Source: Spirochaetales bacterium
Lineage (GTDB): Bacteria > Spirochaetota > Spirochaetia > SZUA-6 > DRHE01
Assembly (NCBI GenBank): GCA_016930895.1
Contig: JAFGFV010000361.1
Span: forward strand, 1 to 15,810
Direction: 5' to 3'
Length of the DNA: 15,810 nucleotides
Made by a program: the position numbers and the translations under genes. Position 1 is the first letter of the stretch, and each line of letters starts with the position of its first letter. Shown in pieces: positions 1 through 7,054 of the stretch. The notes beneath the pieces were generated by a model. It did no database searches, was not told the origin of the DNA, and saw only the letters and a program-made list of their open reading frames with translations.

Positions 1-20
1 GCCGGCACCCGCCGTTCCAC
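1..20 (-). CDS. possible 5' end of a further operon gene, cut by the window edge
   Basis: After the aroE stop (TAG at 29-27) the minus strand reads GGGGCGA and then a GTG at 20-18, followed by six open codons (V/M-E-R-R-V-P) to the edge. The purine-rich run sits at a plausible ribosome-binding distance, and the spacing fits the tight packing of the operon. Too little is present to name a product, and the GTG could be chance in GC-rich DNA. Confidence 0.25.
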
Positions 21-26
21 TCGCCC

Positions 27-953
27 CTACGCGCCGGCCCCGAACACGTCCAGAAGGGCCTGGCGCATCACCGCCGGGTCGGGACTGACGCCGGTCCAGT
101 GACGCACGCCGATCACCCCCTGGTTCACGAGCATGCCCAGGCCGTCCAGGGCGATGCAGCCCCGCTCCCCGGCGCTGTCCACCAGGCGGGTCCGCGGAGG
201 ATTGGGGATCACGTCCGCTACGATCATCCCCGGGCGAAGGCTCGACAGGTCCACCGGGACCCGTGCCTCGACCTCCGGGAACAGGCCGATGGAGGTGGCG
301 TTGATCACCACGTCCGTTCCGGCGGGGACTGTGTAATCCCCCTTCCAAACGACCACCTCCGCGGGCACCCCGATCCCCCTGCTCCGCAGGAGCTCGACCA
401 GAGCCCTGCCCCGCTGCTCCGAGCGGTTGACCACGGTGATCCCGGCCGCCCCGGCCAGGGCCAGCTCGACGGAAATCGCCCGCGCCGCCCCGCCGGCCCC
501 GAAGATCACCACCCGCTTGCCGCGCGGGTCGGCGTGGGCCTGCAGGGTCTGCAGGAACCCCTTGCCGTCCGTGTTCTCGCCGATGAGCCTCTCGCCCCGG
601 CGGACCACGCAGTTCACCGCCCCGATCAGGCGCGCGGATTCGCCCAGGGCGTCGAGGTGCTCGATCACCGCGACCTTGTGCGGAATCGTGAGGTTGAAAC
701 CGGCGAAGCCCATGGCGCGGGCACCGCGTACGGCCTCCCCCAGGTGCTCCGGGGCCACCTCGATCGTCAGGTAGCGCCACGGCAGGTCGTGGTGCCGGTA
801 GGCAGCCTCGATCATGGCCTGGGTCGGGTTCTCGGCCACCGGCTGGCCGAACACCGCGGTCAGCTCCTGTTTGAAGCCCTGACTGAAGCCCTGCCCGGAA
901 CCCTGCCGGGTGCTCTGCCCGGCACTCTGGCTGGAGTCCGCCGCGGAGCTCAC
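27..953 (-). CDS. aroE: shikimate dehydrogenase (divergent AroE)
   Basis: The product (308 aa) should reduce 3-dehydroshikimate to shikimate with NADPH in the cytoplasmic shikimate pathway. Seen: the N-terminal substrate-domain motif NLTIPHK with the expected catalytic Lys at about residue 93, NTDGKG with the partner Asp at about 129, and the nucleotide-binding loop GAGGAARA at about 152-159. The GTG start at 953 overlaps the leuD stop (GTGA) and follows GGAAGG at 965-960 with a 6-base spacer; no ATG fits. Between start and fold lies a low-complexity leader with Gln every fourth residue, from a 12-bp repeat at 861-932. The usual HSxSP shikimate-binding segment reads ENPTQ here, so it is a divergent subfamily, and quinate/shikimate dehydrogenase activity is possible. 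A later GTG (before FGQPV, preceded by GGAG) is a less likely start because it would remove the first beta strand. It is the last complete gene of the ilv-leu operon. Confidence 0.88.
   Translation of the reverse strand: MSSAADSSQSAGQSTRQGSGQGFSQGFKQELTAVFGQPVAENPTQAMIEAAYRHHDLPWRYLTIEVAPEHLGEAVRGARAMGFAGFNLTIPHKVAVIEHLDALGESARLIGAVNCVVRRGERLIGENTDGKGFLQTLQAHADPRGKRVVIFGAGGAARAISVELALAGAAGITVVNRSEQRGRALVELLRSRGIGVPAEVVVWKGDYTVPAGTDVVINATSIGLFPEVEARVPVDLSSLRPGMIVADVIPNPPRTRLVDSAGERGCIALDGLGMLVNQGVIGVRHWTGVSPDPAVMRQALLDVFGAGA
861..932 (-). repeat. degenerate 12-bp tandem repeat (6 units) in the aroE leader
   Basis: Six consecutive 12-bp units in the aroE reading frame encode SQSA, GQST, RQGS, GQGF, SQGF and KQEL. 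Gln is always the second residue and always CAG. Units vary at other positions, so the array is an old or diverging expansion. It lies a few codons after the GTG start and directly before the conserved AroE fold. Confidence 0.8.
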
Positions 954-1597
954 GCCGCGCCTTCCGGGCCGGCTGCAAAGTCCCCCACGTACGGCAGCCT
1001 GGCCGCGGTGCGGCGGATCGCCTCCAGGTTTCCAAGGAGCACGGAGGTGGTATCCCAAGAACCGGAGATCAGGCTCTGGCGGTCCCCCTCGGGCATCTCC
1101 AGCGGGAAGCGCTCGGCCGCGCCCCCCCCGCGTTCCACCCGAACCGCCTTGGCCTCCAGGTCGACCACGATCTCCATGTCCGGCTCCCGGCCCGCCCGCT
1201 CCATGAGCCGCTCCACGTCCCCGTGAGCGACCCGCACCGCCGGGATCCCCAGGGCCGTGCAGTTTCCCGAGAAGATCTCGGCGAAGGACTCCCCGATCAG
1301 GGCCCGGATGCCCCAGCGCATCAGGGACTGGGGCGCGTGCTCGCGCGAAGAGCCGCAGCCGAAGTTGCGGTTCACCAGCAGGATGCTCCCCCCGGCAAAG
1401 CGGGGATCGTTGAAGGGGTGCGGCTTGGGCTTTCCCTCCCCGTCGAATCGCTCGTCCTGAAAGGCGAAGTCCCCGAGCTCCTCGAAGGAGATGCTCTTCA
1501 GGTAGCGCGCCGGGATGATCCGGTCGGTATCGACATCGTCCCCGGGCAGCGGCACCCCACGTCCCTGGATCAGTGCTCTGGCTGTCTGTTCGCTCAT
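950..1597 (-). CDS. leuD: 3-isopropylmalate dehydratase small subunit
   Basis: LeuD (215 aa) is the swivelling small subunit of isopropylmalate isomerase. With LeuC it converts 2-isopropylmalate to 3-isopropylmalate in leucine synthesis. Seen: an early DDVDTDRIIPARYL segment (about residues 20-33) and the family signature NRNFGCGSSREHAP (about 76-89), whose GCGSSREH loop contacts substrate; length is normal. The ATG at 1597 is preceded by TAAGGAGG, in which the TAA is the leuC stop, so translation of the two subunits is tied together. Its TGA overlaps the aroE GTG. Homoaconitase-type small subunits are similar, but the ilv/leu neighbours favour leucine synthesis. Confidence 0.95.
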   Translation of the reverse strand: MSEQTARALIQGRGVPLPGDDVDTDRIIPARYLKSISFEELGDFAFQDERFDGEGKPKPHPFNDPRFAGGSILLVNRNFGCGSSREHAPQSLMRWGIRALIGESFAEIFSGNCTALGIPAVRVAHGDVERLMERAGREPDMEIVVDLEAKAVRVERGGGAAERFPLEMPEGDRQSLISGSWDTTSVLLGNLEAIRRTAARLPYVGDFAAGPEGAA

Positions 1598-1605
1598 CCT
1601 CGGAT

Positions 1606-1613
1606 CCTCCTTA
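1606..1613 (-). promoter_or_regulatory. leuD ribosome-binding site fused to the leuC stop codon
   Basis: The minus strand reads TAAGGAGG, 8 bases before the leuD ATG. The TAA ends leuC and GGAGG is a full Shine-Dalgarno core, so a ribosome finishing leuC stops on the leuD binding site. This is consistent with 1:1 subunit output. Confidence 0.85.
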
Positions 1614-3014
1614 CGGCAGCATGGTCCGGACGTCCGTGACCTCCCCGGCCACGGCCGCAGCGGCCACCATGGCCGGGCTCATCAGCAGCGTGCGCCCCGT
1701 CGGGGAGCCCTGGCGCCCGATGAAATTGCGGTTCGACGAGCTGGCGGACACTTGCCGACCGACCAGTCGGTCGGGATTCATGGCCAGGCACAGGGAACAG
1801 CCCGCGGCGCGCCACTGGAAGCCGGCGGCGCGGAAGACCTGGTCCAGACCTTCGGCTTCCGCCTGGCGGGCCACCTCCCGGGAGCCCGGCACCACCAGGG
1901 CCGTGACGTGGGAGGCGGCCTTCCGTCCCCGGGCTACCGCCGCCGCGGCGCGCAGGTCGCTGAGCCGACCGTTGGTGCAGGAGCCGACGAAAGCCACGTC
2001 GATCCGCGTGCCGGCGATCGGCTGTCCCTCCCGCAGCCCGGTGTGGGCGTAGGCTTTCTCGTACACCTCCCGGTCCTCCGGGCGGATGTCCCCCAGGCGC
2101 GGCAGCCGCTGCCCCACGCCCACGCCCTGCCCGGGATTGATGCCCCACGCCACCGTCGGTTCCAGGGAGTCCACGTCGAGGGTGTACTCGTCGTCGAAGG
2201 AGGCGTCCGGGTCCGAGGCCACGGACTTCCAATAGGCCACCGCCCTGTCGAAGGCCTCGCCCACGGGGGCGTACTTCCGCCCTTTCAGGTAGGAGAAGGT
2301 GACCTGGTCGGGATTCACGTATCCGACCCGGGCCCCGCCCTCGATGCTCATGTTGCAGACCGTCATCCGGGCTTCCATGTCCAGGGCCTCGACGGCCGGT
2401 CCGGCATACTCGTAGGCGTAGCCGATCCCCCCCTTGACCCCCAGGTCGGCGATCACCCGCAAAATGATGTCCTTGGAGTACACCCCCGGGGCCAACCGAC
2501 CGGTCACCAGGATGCGCCGCACCTTGGGGCGCACCATGGACAAGGTCTGAGTGGCCAGGACGTCCCGGATCTGGGAAGTCCCGATCCCGAAGGCCAGGGA
2601 GCCCATGGCGCCGTGGGTGGCCGTGTGGGAGTCCCCGCAGGCGATCACCATGCCGGGCTGCGACAGACCCAGCTCGGGACCGATGATGTGCACGATCCCC
2701 TGGTACTCGGAATCGAGCCCGAAGAAGCGGATGTCGTGCTCCCGGGTGTTGCGCTCCAGGGCCTGCATCATGGCCTCCGCCAGGTCGTCGGCGAAAGGCC
2801 GGGACTGGTCGTCGGTGGGCACGATGTGGTCCACGGTGGCCACGGTCCGCTCGGGGTAGAGCACCTGCAGCCCACGGTCCTTGAGCATCTGGAATGCCTG
2901 AGGAGAGGTCACTTCGTGGATCAGGTGCAGCCCCACGAACAGCTGGTCCTGTCCCGACGGCAGGACTTCGACCTTGTGCAGGTCCCAGACCTTGTTCAGC
3001 AAATTCTTTCCCAT
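1611..3014 (-). CDS. leuC: 3-isopropylmalate dehydratase large subunit
   Basis: LeuC (467 aa, normal length) carries the labile [4Fe-4S] cluster of isopropylmalate isomerase, an aconitase-family dehydratase/hydratase. Seen: the typical opening [20 protein letters not shown] near 61-67; [12 protein letters not shown] near 128-138; cluster ligands Cys346 (in VGSCTNGR) and Cys406/Cys409 (in CSLCLAMN); and [11 protein letters not shown] near 426-436. The ATG at 3014 matches the family N-terminus. Its AGGAG lies only 2 bases upstream, an unusually short spacer. It sits 47 bases after ilvN and abuts leuD. leuA and leuB are not in the window and must lie elsewhere if the pathway is complete. Confidence 0.96.
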   Translation of the reverse strand: MGKNLLNKVWDLHKVEVLPSGQDQLFVGLHLIHEVTSPQAFQMLKDRGLQVLYPERTVATVDHIVPTDDQSRPFADDLAEAMMQALERNTREHDIRFFGLDSEYQGIVHIIGPELGLSQPGMVIACGDSHTATHGAMGSLAFGIGTSQIRDVLATQTLSMVRPKVRRILVTGRLAPGVYSKDIILRVIADLGVKGGIGYAYEYAGPAVEALDMEARMTVCNMSIEGGARVGYVNPDQVTFSYLKGRKYAPVGEAFDRAVAYWKSVASDPDASFDDEYTLDVDSLEPTVAWGINPGQGVGVGQRLPRLGDIRPEDREVYEKAYAHTGLREGQPIAGTRIDVAFVGSCTNGRLSDLRAAAAVARGRKAASHVTALVVPGSREVARQAEAEGLDQVFRAAGFQWRAAGCSLCLAMNPDRLVGRQVSASSSNRNFIGRQGSPTGRTLLMSPAMVAAAAVAGEVTDVRTMLP

Positions 3015-3041
3015 GGCTCCTACTCGGTTCGCGCAGAGTGT

Positions 3042-3056
3042 CGCCGCCCCGCGGCG
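3042..3056 (-). other. GC-only hairpin between ilvN and leuC
   Basis: The 47-base ilvN-leuC gap holds a perfect 6-bp inverted repeat, CGCCGC-3-GCGGCG. There is no T-run after it, so it is not a typical terminator. It could mark mRNA processing or tune leuC expression, or be chance in GC-rich DNA. Confidence 0.4.
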
Positions 3057-3061
3057 GACGG

Positions 3062-3580
3062 CTAGGTGATCTCCTCGCCCCGGGTGATCAAGACCTTCCC
3101 GGTGCGCACCATCTCCAGGACCCCAAACTTGTTGACCAGGCGCTCGAAGGCGTCCAGCTTCTCCGAGGTCCCGGTTACCTGGACGGTCAGGGTGTGTTCG
3201 GTGAGATCGAGGATCCTCCCCTTGAATGTCTGGACGATCTCCATGACCTCGGTGCGCCTGTCCGCCGGGCAGCCCAGCTTGATCATGGCAAGCTCACGCT
3301 CGATCGCCCCTTCCCCGGTGTGCTCGACGGCGTGCACCACGTCCACCAGCTTGTTCAGCTGCTTGAGGATCTGCCCGAGGGTCCGCTCGTCCCCCGTGGC
3401 CACGATGTTCATATGGGTGAAGGAGGGATCGTGCCCCGGGGAAGCCACGATGCTGTCGATGTTGAGCCCCCGCCGGGCAAACACCAGAGCGGTCCGGTTG
3501 AGGACTCCGGGCTTGTTGTGGACGTACAGGCTGATCGTGTGCTTCTTGCGGTTCACCCCCGCGACCGGCACATCGCTCAC
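3062..3580 (-). CDS. ilvN: acetolactate synthase small (regulatory) subunit
   Basis: IlvN (172 aa; the family is about 160-175) binds IlvB, raises its activity and normally confers valine feedback inhibition. Seen: an N-terminal ACT domain (about residues 14-88) beginning [16 protein letters not shown], with the RGLNIDSIV segment, then the C-terminal domain typical of the family (about 98-172, with KLGCPADRR and [15 protein letters not shown]). The start is GTG at 3580, overlapping the ilvB TGA (GTGA) and preceded by AAGGGGGT at 3593-3586. An open frame continues upstream inside ilvB, but that stretch is only the shadow of ilvB. The first 13 residues before the ACT domain are slightly longer than usual. 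Confidence 0.95.
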   Translation of the reverse strand: MSDVPVAGVNRKKHTISLYVHNKPGVLNRTALVFARRGLNIDSIVASPGHDPSFTHMNIVATGDERTLGQILKQLNKLVDVVHAVEHTGEGAIERELAMIKLGCPADRRTEVMEIVQTFKGRILDLTEHTLTVQVTGTSEKLDAFERLVNKFGVLEMVRTGKVLITRGEEIT

Positions 3581-5337
3581 TTGCGACCCCCTTCTGCCGC
3601 TCCTTTGCCCTTGGCCAAGGCCGCAGGCTGAGCGGATCCTCGACCAGACACCTTCCTGGGCGGCTCCAGAAGCATCTCCCCGAGGGAAGCCCCGGCCGGG
3701 ATCATCGGGAAGACGTTGTCCTCCTTCTCCACCACGGCATCGATGACGCAGGGGCCGTCGTTGTACTCCAGAGCCTGGGTCAGGACCCGGCGCAGGTCCG
3801 CGGTTCGGCGGATCCGGAAGCCCCGCACCCCGAAGCTGCGGGCCAGGCGCACGAAATCGGGACTTCCGACCAGGTCCACCCCCGAGAGACGGTTGGAGTA
3901 GAACATGTTCTGCCACTGCCGCACCATCCCCAGATAGCGGTTGTTCATGATGATCACCTTGACCGGCAGCCTGTGGAGCGCCGCGGTGGCCAGCTCGTAC
4001 ATGGTCATCTGGAAGCCTCCGTCGCCGACCACCGCAACGACCTGTCGATCCGGGCGGGCGAACTGGGCCCCGATCGCCGCCGGGAAACCGAAACCCATGG
4101 TGCCCGCTCCGCCGGAGGAGATCCACTGGAAGCGCTCGCTGATCCGATAGAATTGGGCGGTCCACATCTGGTGCTGCCCGACGTCGGTCACGACCACGGC
4201 CTCGCCTCCGGTCAGCTCGTACAGGGTCTGGATCACCGCCTGGGCCTTGAGACCGCCACCCCGGTGAAAGCGTAAGGGATATCGGCGCTTCCACCGAGCT
4301 ACCCGGGCGAGCCAGCTTTCGGTGTCTCCAGGTTCAACCTCCGCCAGCAGGGCCTCCACCACCAGCTTGGCGTCCCCAAGGATCGCGCAGTCCACCGGAA
4401 AGACTTTTTCGATCTCCGCGGGATCGATGTCCACGTGAATCTTCACGGCCCCCGCGCAGAAATCCTGGAGTCGTCCGGTGATGCGGTCGTCCCAGCGGGC
4501 GCCGATGGACATGATGAGGTCACATTCGGCCACGGCCTTGTTGGCATAGGCGGTTCCGTGCATCCCGAGCATCCCGAGGGACAGCTCGTGAGTCTCCGGA
4601 AACCCACCCTTGCCCAGGAGGGTGTTGACCACCGGGACCCGGAGCCGCTCGGCGAGCGTCCGCACCGCCTGCTCGGCCCCGGAGACGACCACCCCGTGGC
4701 CGACCAGGAGCACCGGCCTGCGGGCGCCGCGGAGCAGCCTCGCGGCCCGGGTGATCTCCGCCGGGTCTCCGGGGCCCGGGACCGTGTAGCCCGGCAGCTG
4801 CAGCGGCTCGTCCAGGGCGGTGCGGACCCGGCTGTTGGAGATATCCACGGGCACGTCCACCAGGACCGGACCCGGGCGCCCGGTCCGGCACAGATGGAAG
4901 GCCTCCCGCAGCACCCGCGGCAGCTCGGTGACGCTCCTGACCAGGTAGGAGTGCTTGACTACGGGCATCGAGATCCCGTACACGTCCGCCTCCTGGAAGG
5001 CATCCATTCCCAGCACCTCTGACTTGGCCTGGCCGGTGATCACCACGATGGGCACCGAATCCATATGGGCCGTGAACAGGCCGGTAATGGTGTTGGTGGC
5101 GCCGGGGCCGGAAGTCACGATCACCACGCCGGGCTTGCCGGAGGCGCGGGCAAAACCGTCGGCCATATGGGTGGCGCCCTGCTCGTGGCGGGTGAGGATC
5201 AGCTGGATCGGCCTGCCCACCAGGGCGTCGTAGATCGGGATGGCCACTCCACCCGGGATCCCAAAGACGTACTTGACCCCCTGCTGTTCGATGGCATCCA
5301 CGACAACCTGGGCGCCGGTGCGCTCCCGTGCTTCCAT
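3577..5337 (-). CDS. ilvB: acetolactate synthase large (catalytic) subunit
   Basis: IlvB (586 aa) is the thiamine-diphosphate enzyme that joins two pyruvates to acetolactate, or pyruvate with 2-oxobutyrate, the first common step to valine, leucine and isoleucine. Seen: the N-terminal PYR domain with catalytic Glu52 in RHEQGATHMADGFAR; the central FAD/DHAP-fold domain (about 190-330); and the C-terminal PP domain with the ThDP-Mg motif GDGGFQ (438-443) leading to NN (465-466). The last 25 residues are a basic, Ala/Gly-rich tail beyond the fold. The ATG at 5337 was chosen because AGGAG lies 9 bases upstream and the family begins close to this Met. It is the first gene of the operon and overlaps ilvN by GTGA. 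Other ThDP enzymes are much less likely given the adjacent ilvN. Confidence 0.96.
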   Translation of the reverse strand: MEARERTGAQVVVDAIEQQGVKYVFGIPGGVAIPIYDALVGRPIQLILTRHEQGATHMADGFARASGKPGVVIVTSGPGATNTITGLFTAHMDSVPIVVITGQAKSEVLGMDAFQEADVYGISMPVVKHSYLVRSVTELPRVLREAFHLCRTGRPGPVLVDVPVDISNSRVRTALDEPLQLPGYTVPGPGDPAEITRAARLLRGARRPVLLVGHGVVVSGAEQAVRTLAERLRVPVVNTLLGKGGFPETHELSLGMLGMHGTAYANKAVAECDLIMSIGARWDDRITGRLQDFCAGAVKIHVDIDPAEIEKVFPVDCAILGDAKLVVEALLAEVEPGDTESWLARVARWKRRYPLRFHRGGGLKAQAVIQTLYELTGGEAVVVTDVGQHQMWTAQFYRISERFQWISSGGAGTMGFGFPAAIGAQFARPDRQVVAVVGDGGFQMTMYELATAALHRLPVKVIIMNNRYLGMVRQWQNMFYSNRLSGVDLVGSPDFVRLARSFGVRGFRIRRTADLRRVLTQALEYNDGPCVIDAVVEKEDNVFPMIPAGASLGEMLLEPPRKVSGRGSAQPAALAKGKGAAEGGRK

Positions 5338-5388
5338 TGCATTCAACTCCTGACCCCGCCGCGAGCACATCCCGCCAGCGGCCTGATT

Positions 5389-5417
5389 AAAATACCCAAG
5401 GAGGGGCACTTGCTCAA
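5389..5417 (-). promoter_or_regulatory. predicted sigma70-type promoter of the ilvB operon
   Basis: Minus strand: TTGAGC (5417-5412), a 17-base spacer, then TATTTT (5394-5389). This predicts a start near 5382 and a leader of about 45 bases before ilvB. Such a leader is too short for a T-box or an attenuator with leader peptide, so control probably acts at initiation or through IlvN feedback. Inferred from consensus only. Confidence 0.5.
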
Positions 5418-5422
5418 GCCCC
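5403..5422. promoter_or_regulatory. inverted repeat over the ilvB -35 box (candidate operator)
   Basis: GGGG-(CA)-CTTG-CT-CAAG-CCCC forms a near-perfect palindrome with a 2-base bulge, centred on the predicted ilvB -35 element. A wider GAGGGG/CCCCTC pair (5401-5406 and 5429-5434) frames it. A protein bound here would block ilvB transcription. No regulator gene is adjacent, and I do not recognise the site. Confidence 0.4.
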
Positions 5423-5451
5423 GACTCACCCCTCGCGGCTCCAACGCGATC

Positions 5452-5481
5452 TTGACCGCCGCTTCTCTGATCTCGTACACT
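5452..5481 (+). promoter_or_regulatory. predicted sigma70-type promoter of the STAS operon
   Basis: TTGACC (5452-5457), an 18-base spacer, then TACACT (5476-5481). The expected start near 5488 leaves only about 8 bases before the ATG at 5496, so the transcript would be almost leaderless. This fits the lack of a Shine-Dalgarno sequence. Consensus match only. Confidence 0.45.
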
Positions 5482-5495
5482 AGGCCGGGTCTGCC

Positions 5496-5867
5496 ATGGA
5501 GATCACAGTACGGTACGAGGACGAGGTCCCCGTTCTCCAAGTCACGGGAGACATGGACTACTACAGCGCCTACCGGCTCCGCGAAGCAGTCAGGAAACTG
5601 ACCGCCGCCAACGCAGCCCGCCTGATCATCGATCTGAACCAGGTGCCGTACCTGGACTCCAGCGCCATGGGCACTCTGGTGTCGGTCCACGCGGAGCTGC
5701 GCAAGAAGGGTTTCCTTCTCCAGATCACCGGGATTCAGGGCAGCGTCAAGAGCGCCCTGGAGCTGACCCGCCTCGTGGGTGCGCTGCCCATTGCCTCCAG
5801 CGTGGACCAGGCGCTCCGGCGCCTGGCCTCGGAGCAGGAACGAGGGGACGCAACAGATGAGCCGTAA
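5496..5867 (+). CDS. stand-alone STAS-domain protein (anti-sigma factor antagonist type)
   Basis: A 123-residue protein that is essentially one STAS domain, as in SpoIIAA/RsbV. Those proteins bind an anti-sigma kinase when unphosphorylated and so release a sigma factor. Seen: the opening strand MEITVRYEDEVPVLQVTGDMD, then LIIDLNQVPYLDSSAMGTL with Ser56 of DSS at the position phosphorylated in SpoIIAA, then the usual helix and final strand. The residues after DSS are AMG instead of the common GLG. No kinase, PP2C phosphatase or sigma factor gene is present nearby. The ATG has no clear Shine-Dalgarno, and a predicted promoter ends 14 bases upstream. The last 11 bases overlap the next gene, so the two are probably co-translated. 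STAS proteins also act in transport and chemosensing, so the sigma-factor link is inference. Confidence 0.85.
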   Translation: MEITVRYEDEVPVLQVTGDMDYYSAYRLREAVRKLTAANAARLIIDLNQVPYLDSSAMGTLVSVHAELRKKGFLLQITGIQGSVKSALELTRLVGALPIASSVDQALRRLASEQERGDATDEP

Positions 5868-7017
5868 GAACCCCATCATCGAGCTTCCCGTCAAGATCAT
5901 CCTGACTGCGGAGGGCGTCGAGTGGTTCATCAAGCACAAGCGTCAGCTGCAGCGCCTGCGCATGGCCGACGACTCGCTGGAGTACGGGATCCCGCTCCCG
6001 AGCGTCAACGCCGCCTCGCTGCAGAAGATGATCAACATCGACTACATCGCGGCCATCGAGCTCGCCCGCACCGAGTTCACGGGCAAGCGCCGGCAGATCT
6101 TCGACCTGACCAAGCTCATCGTCTACCGGATCCTGTACAAAAAGTTCGAGCACGAAACCTTCCGGGTGTTCCTCAACTCGCCGCTGATCCAGCGCTGGAA
6201 CCGCCGCTACCCCTCCAGGATCATCGACGCGGATTCCTCGTTCAACCACGTCTACGTCGAGAACCTGCTGATGAGCGTGGCTCCGCAGCTGCCGCAGGTT
6301 TCCCAGGACATCCAGAACCCCGTGCTCGACCAGGTGCGTCAGGACCCGGGGCTGTCCGAGGAAGAGAAGCAGATCCAGTATTTCCTGAGCGACCACTACA
6401 TGATCAGCATCCGGAACATCATGTGGTGCGTGCTCGTCAAGTCCCGGGGACAACGGGAGTACACCACGATGATCCGGCACCTGCAGCGGCTCCTCGCGGA
6501 GTTTCTTGCCAGAGGCCGGATCGCGGACTATCTGGCCCTGCTGGTCAACGAGCTGTTGACCTACACGGAGACCGCCCATTACCTGGAGATCGCGCGCAAG
6601 CGCTACCCGGGGCGGACCATGCGGCTGCAGGACCTCCGGGACCCGGACCTGCGCAGCGAGATCCGCCGGCACATGCAGGATAGCCGCGACCTTCTGTACA
6701 TGAGCTACCAGGTCTCCGGCAAGGGACCCTCGATCGGCACCGAGAACCGGCTGCGGATCGAGGTGTTCAACCGCACTGCCGAGCACCTCGCGATCAAGGG
6801 CCGCATCGAGGACAAGATCGGCGGTCACCGCCCCGGCAGGGCCCTGGCGGACTTCTACCGGGAAGCCCTGACCTGGGACATCAATCCCGAGTTGGGTCTG
6901 AACTACCTGTCCTATCTGCAGGAGGAATGCGTCAGGGTCGGGGTCTCCCTCGACTCCAAGGTCACCCAGATCGTGGGCAAGGACCTCACGGTGGTGAACC
7001 TCACGCTCCAGTTCTGA
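5857..7017 (+). CDS. conserved-looking protein of unknown function, translationally coupled to STAS gene
   Basis: I do not recognise this 386-residue protein. It has no signal peptide or membrane segment and is rich in Arg and in amphipathic helices, so it is probably cytoplasmic. Visible parts: a short N-terminal strand region (PIIELPVKIILT), a helical basic stretch to about residue 120 (RRQIFDLTKLIVYRILYKKF), a second helical region with DHYMISIRNIMWCVLVKSRG (about 179-198) and LARGRIADYLALLVNELL (about 217-234), and a C-terminal segment from about 344 (NPELGLNYLSYLQEECVRVG) ending in alternating hydrophobic residues (TVVNLTLQF). The ATG at 5857 follows GAGGGG by 9 bases and lies inside the end of the STAS gene (ATGAGCCGTAA). 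The coupling suggests it is a STAS partner, perhaps taking the place of an anti-sigma or sensor protein. No GHKL-ATPase N/G boxes, PP2C motifs or HTH are evident. The gene ends 22 bases from the convergent neighbour. Confidence 0.8.
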   Translation: MSRKNPIIELPVKIILTAEGVEWFIKHKRQLQRLRMADDSLEYGIPLPSVNAASLQKMINIDYIAAIELARTEFTGKRRQIFDLTKLIVYRILYKKFEHETFRVFLNSPLIQRWNRRYPSRIIDADSSFNHVYVENLLMSVAPQLPQVSQDIQNPVLDQVRQDPGLSEEEKQIQYFLSDHYMISIRNIMWCVLVKSRGQREYTTMIRHLQRLLAEFLARGRIADYLALLVNELLTYTETAHYLEIARKRYPGRTMRLQDLRDPDLRSEIRRHMQDSRDLLYMSYQVSGKGPSIGTENRLRIEVFNRTAEHLAIKGRIEDKIGGHRPGRALADFYREALTWDINPELGLNYLSYLQEECVRVGVSLDSKVTQIVGKDLTVVNLTLQF

Positions 7018-7028
7018 GCGCAACCCCC

Positions 7029-7054
7029 GGGACGGGGCTTCAAGGGTCCGTCCC
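7029..7054. terminator. weak hairpin between convergent genes (possible terminator)
   Basis: GGGACGG (7029-7035) pairs with CCGTCCC (7048-7054) across a 12-base loop. It spans the 22-base gap between the convergent operons and the last codons of the minus-strand gene. No T-tract follows on either strand, so intrinsic termination is doubtful. Confidence 0.3.

Noticed and set aside
1515..3065. Long plus-strand open frame (516 codons) opposite leuC
   Set aside because: The minus strand carries an unmistakable leuC with cluster ligands. The plus frame is His/Gly/Pro-rich, matches no family, and is the usual shadow of GC-rich coding DNA.
3581..4294. ilvN read as a long fusion extending into ilvB
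   Set aside because: The upstream part is only another frame of ilvB. The GTG at 3580 with AAGGGGGT gives a normal-length IlvN.
5338..5382. T-box riboswitch or leader-peptide attenuator before ilvB
   Set aside because: The predicted transcribed leader is about 45 bases, with no specifier/antiterminator elements, no run of Leu/Ile/Val codons and no terminator hairpin.
5746..7023. Minus-strand open frame (425 codons) opposite the unknown plus-strand gene
   Set aside because: Both strands are open, so this was weighed. The plus frame has a Shine-Dalgarno-led start, overlap with STAS and a protein-like composition; the minus frame is a repetitive Asp/Leu/Val/Gly/His shadow.
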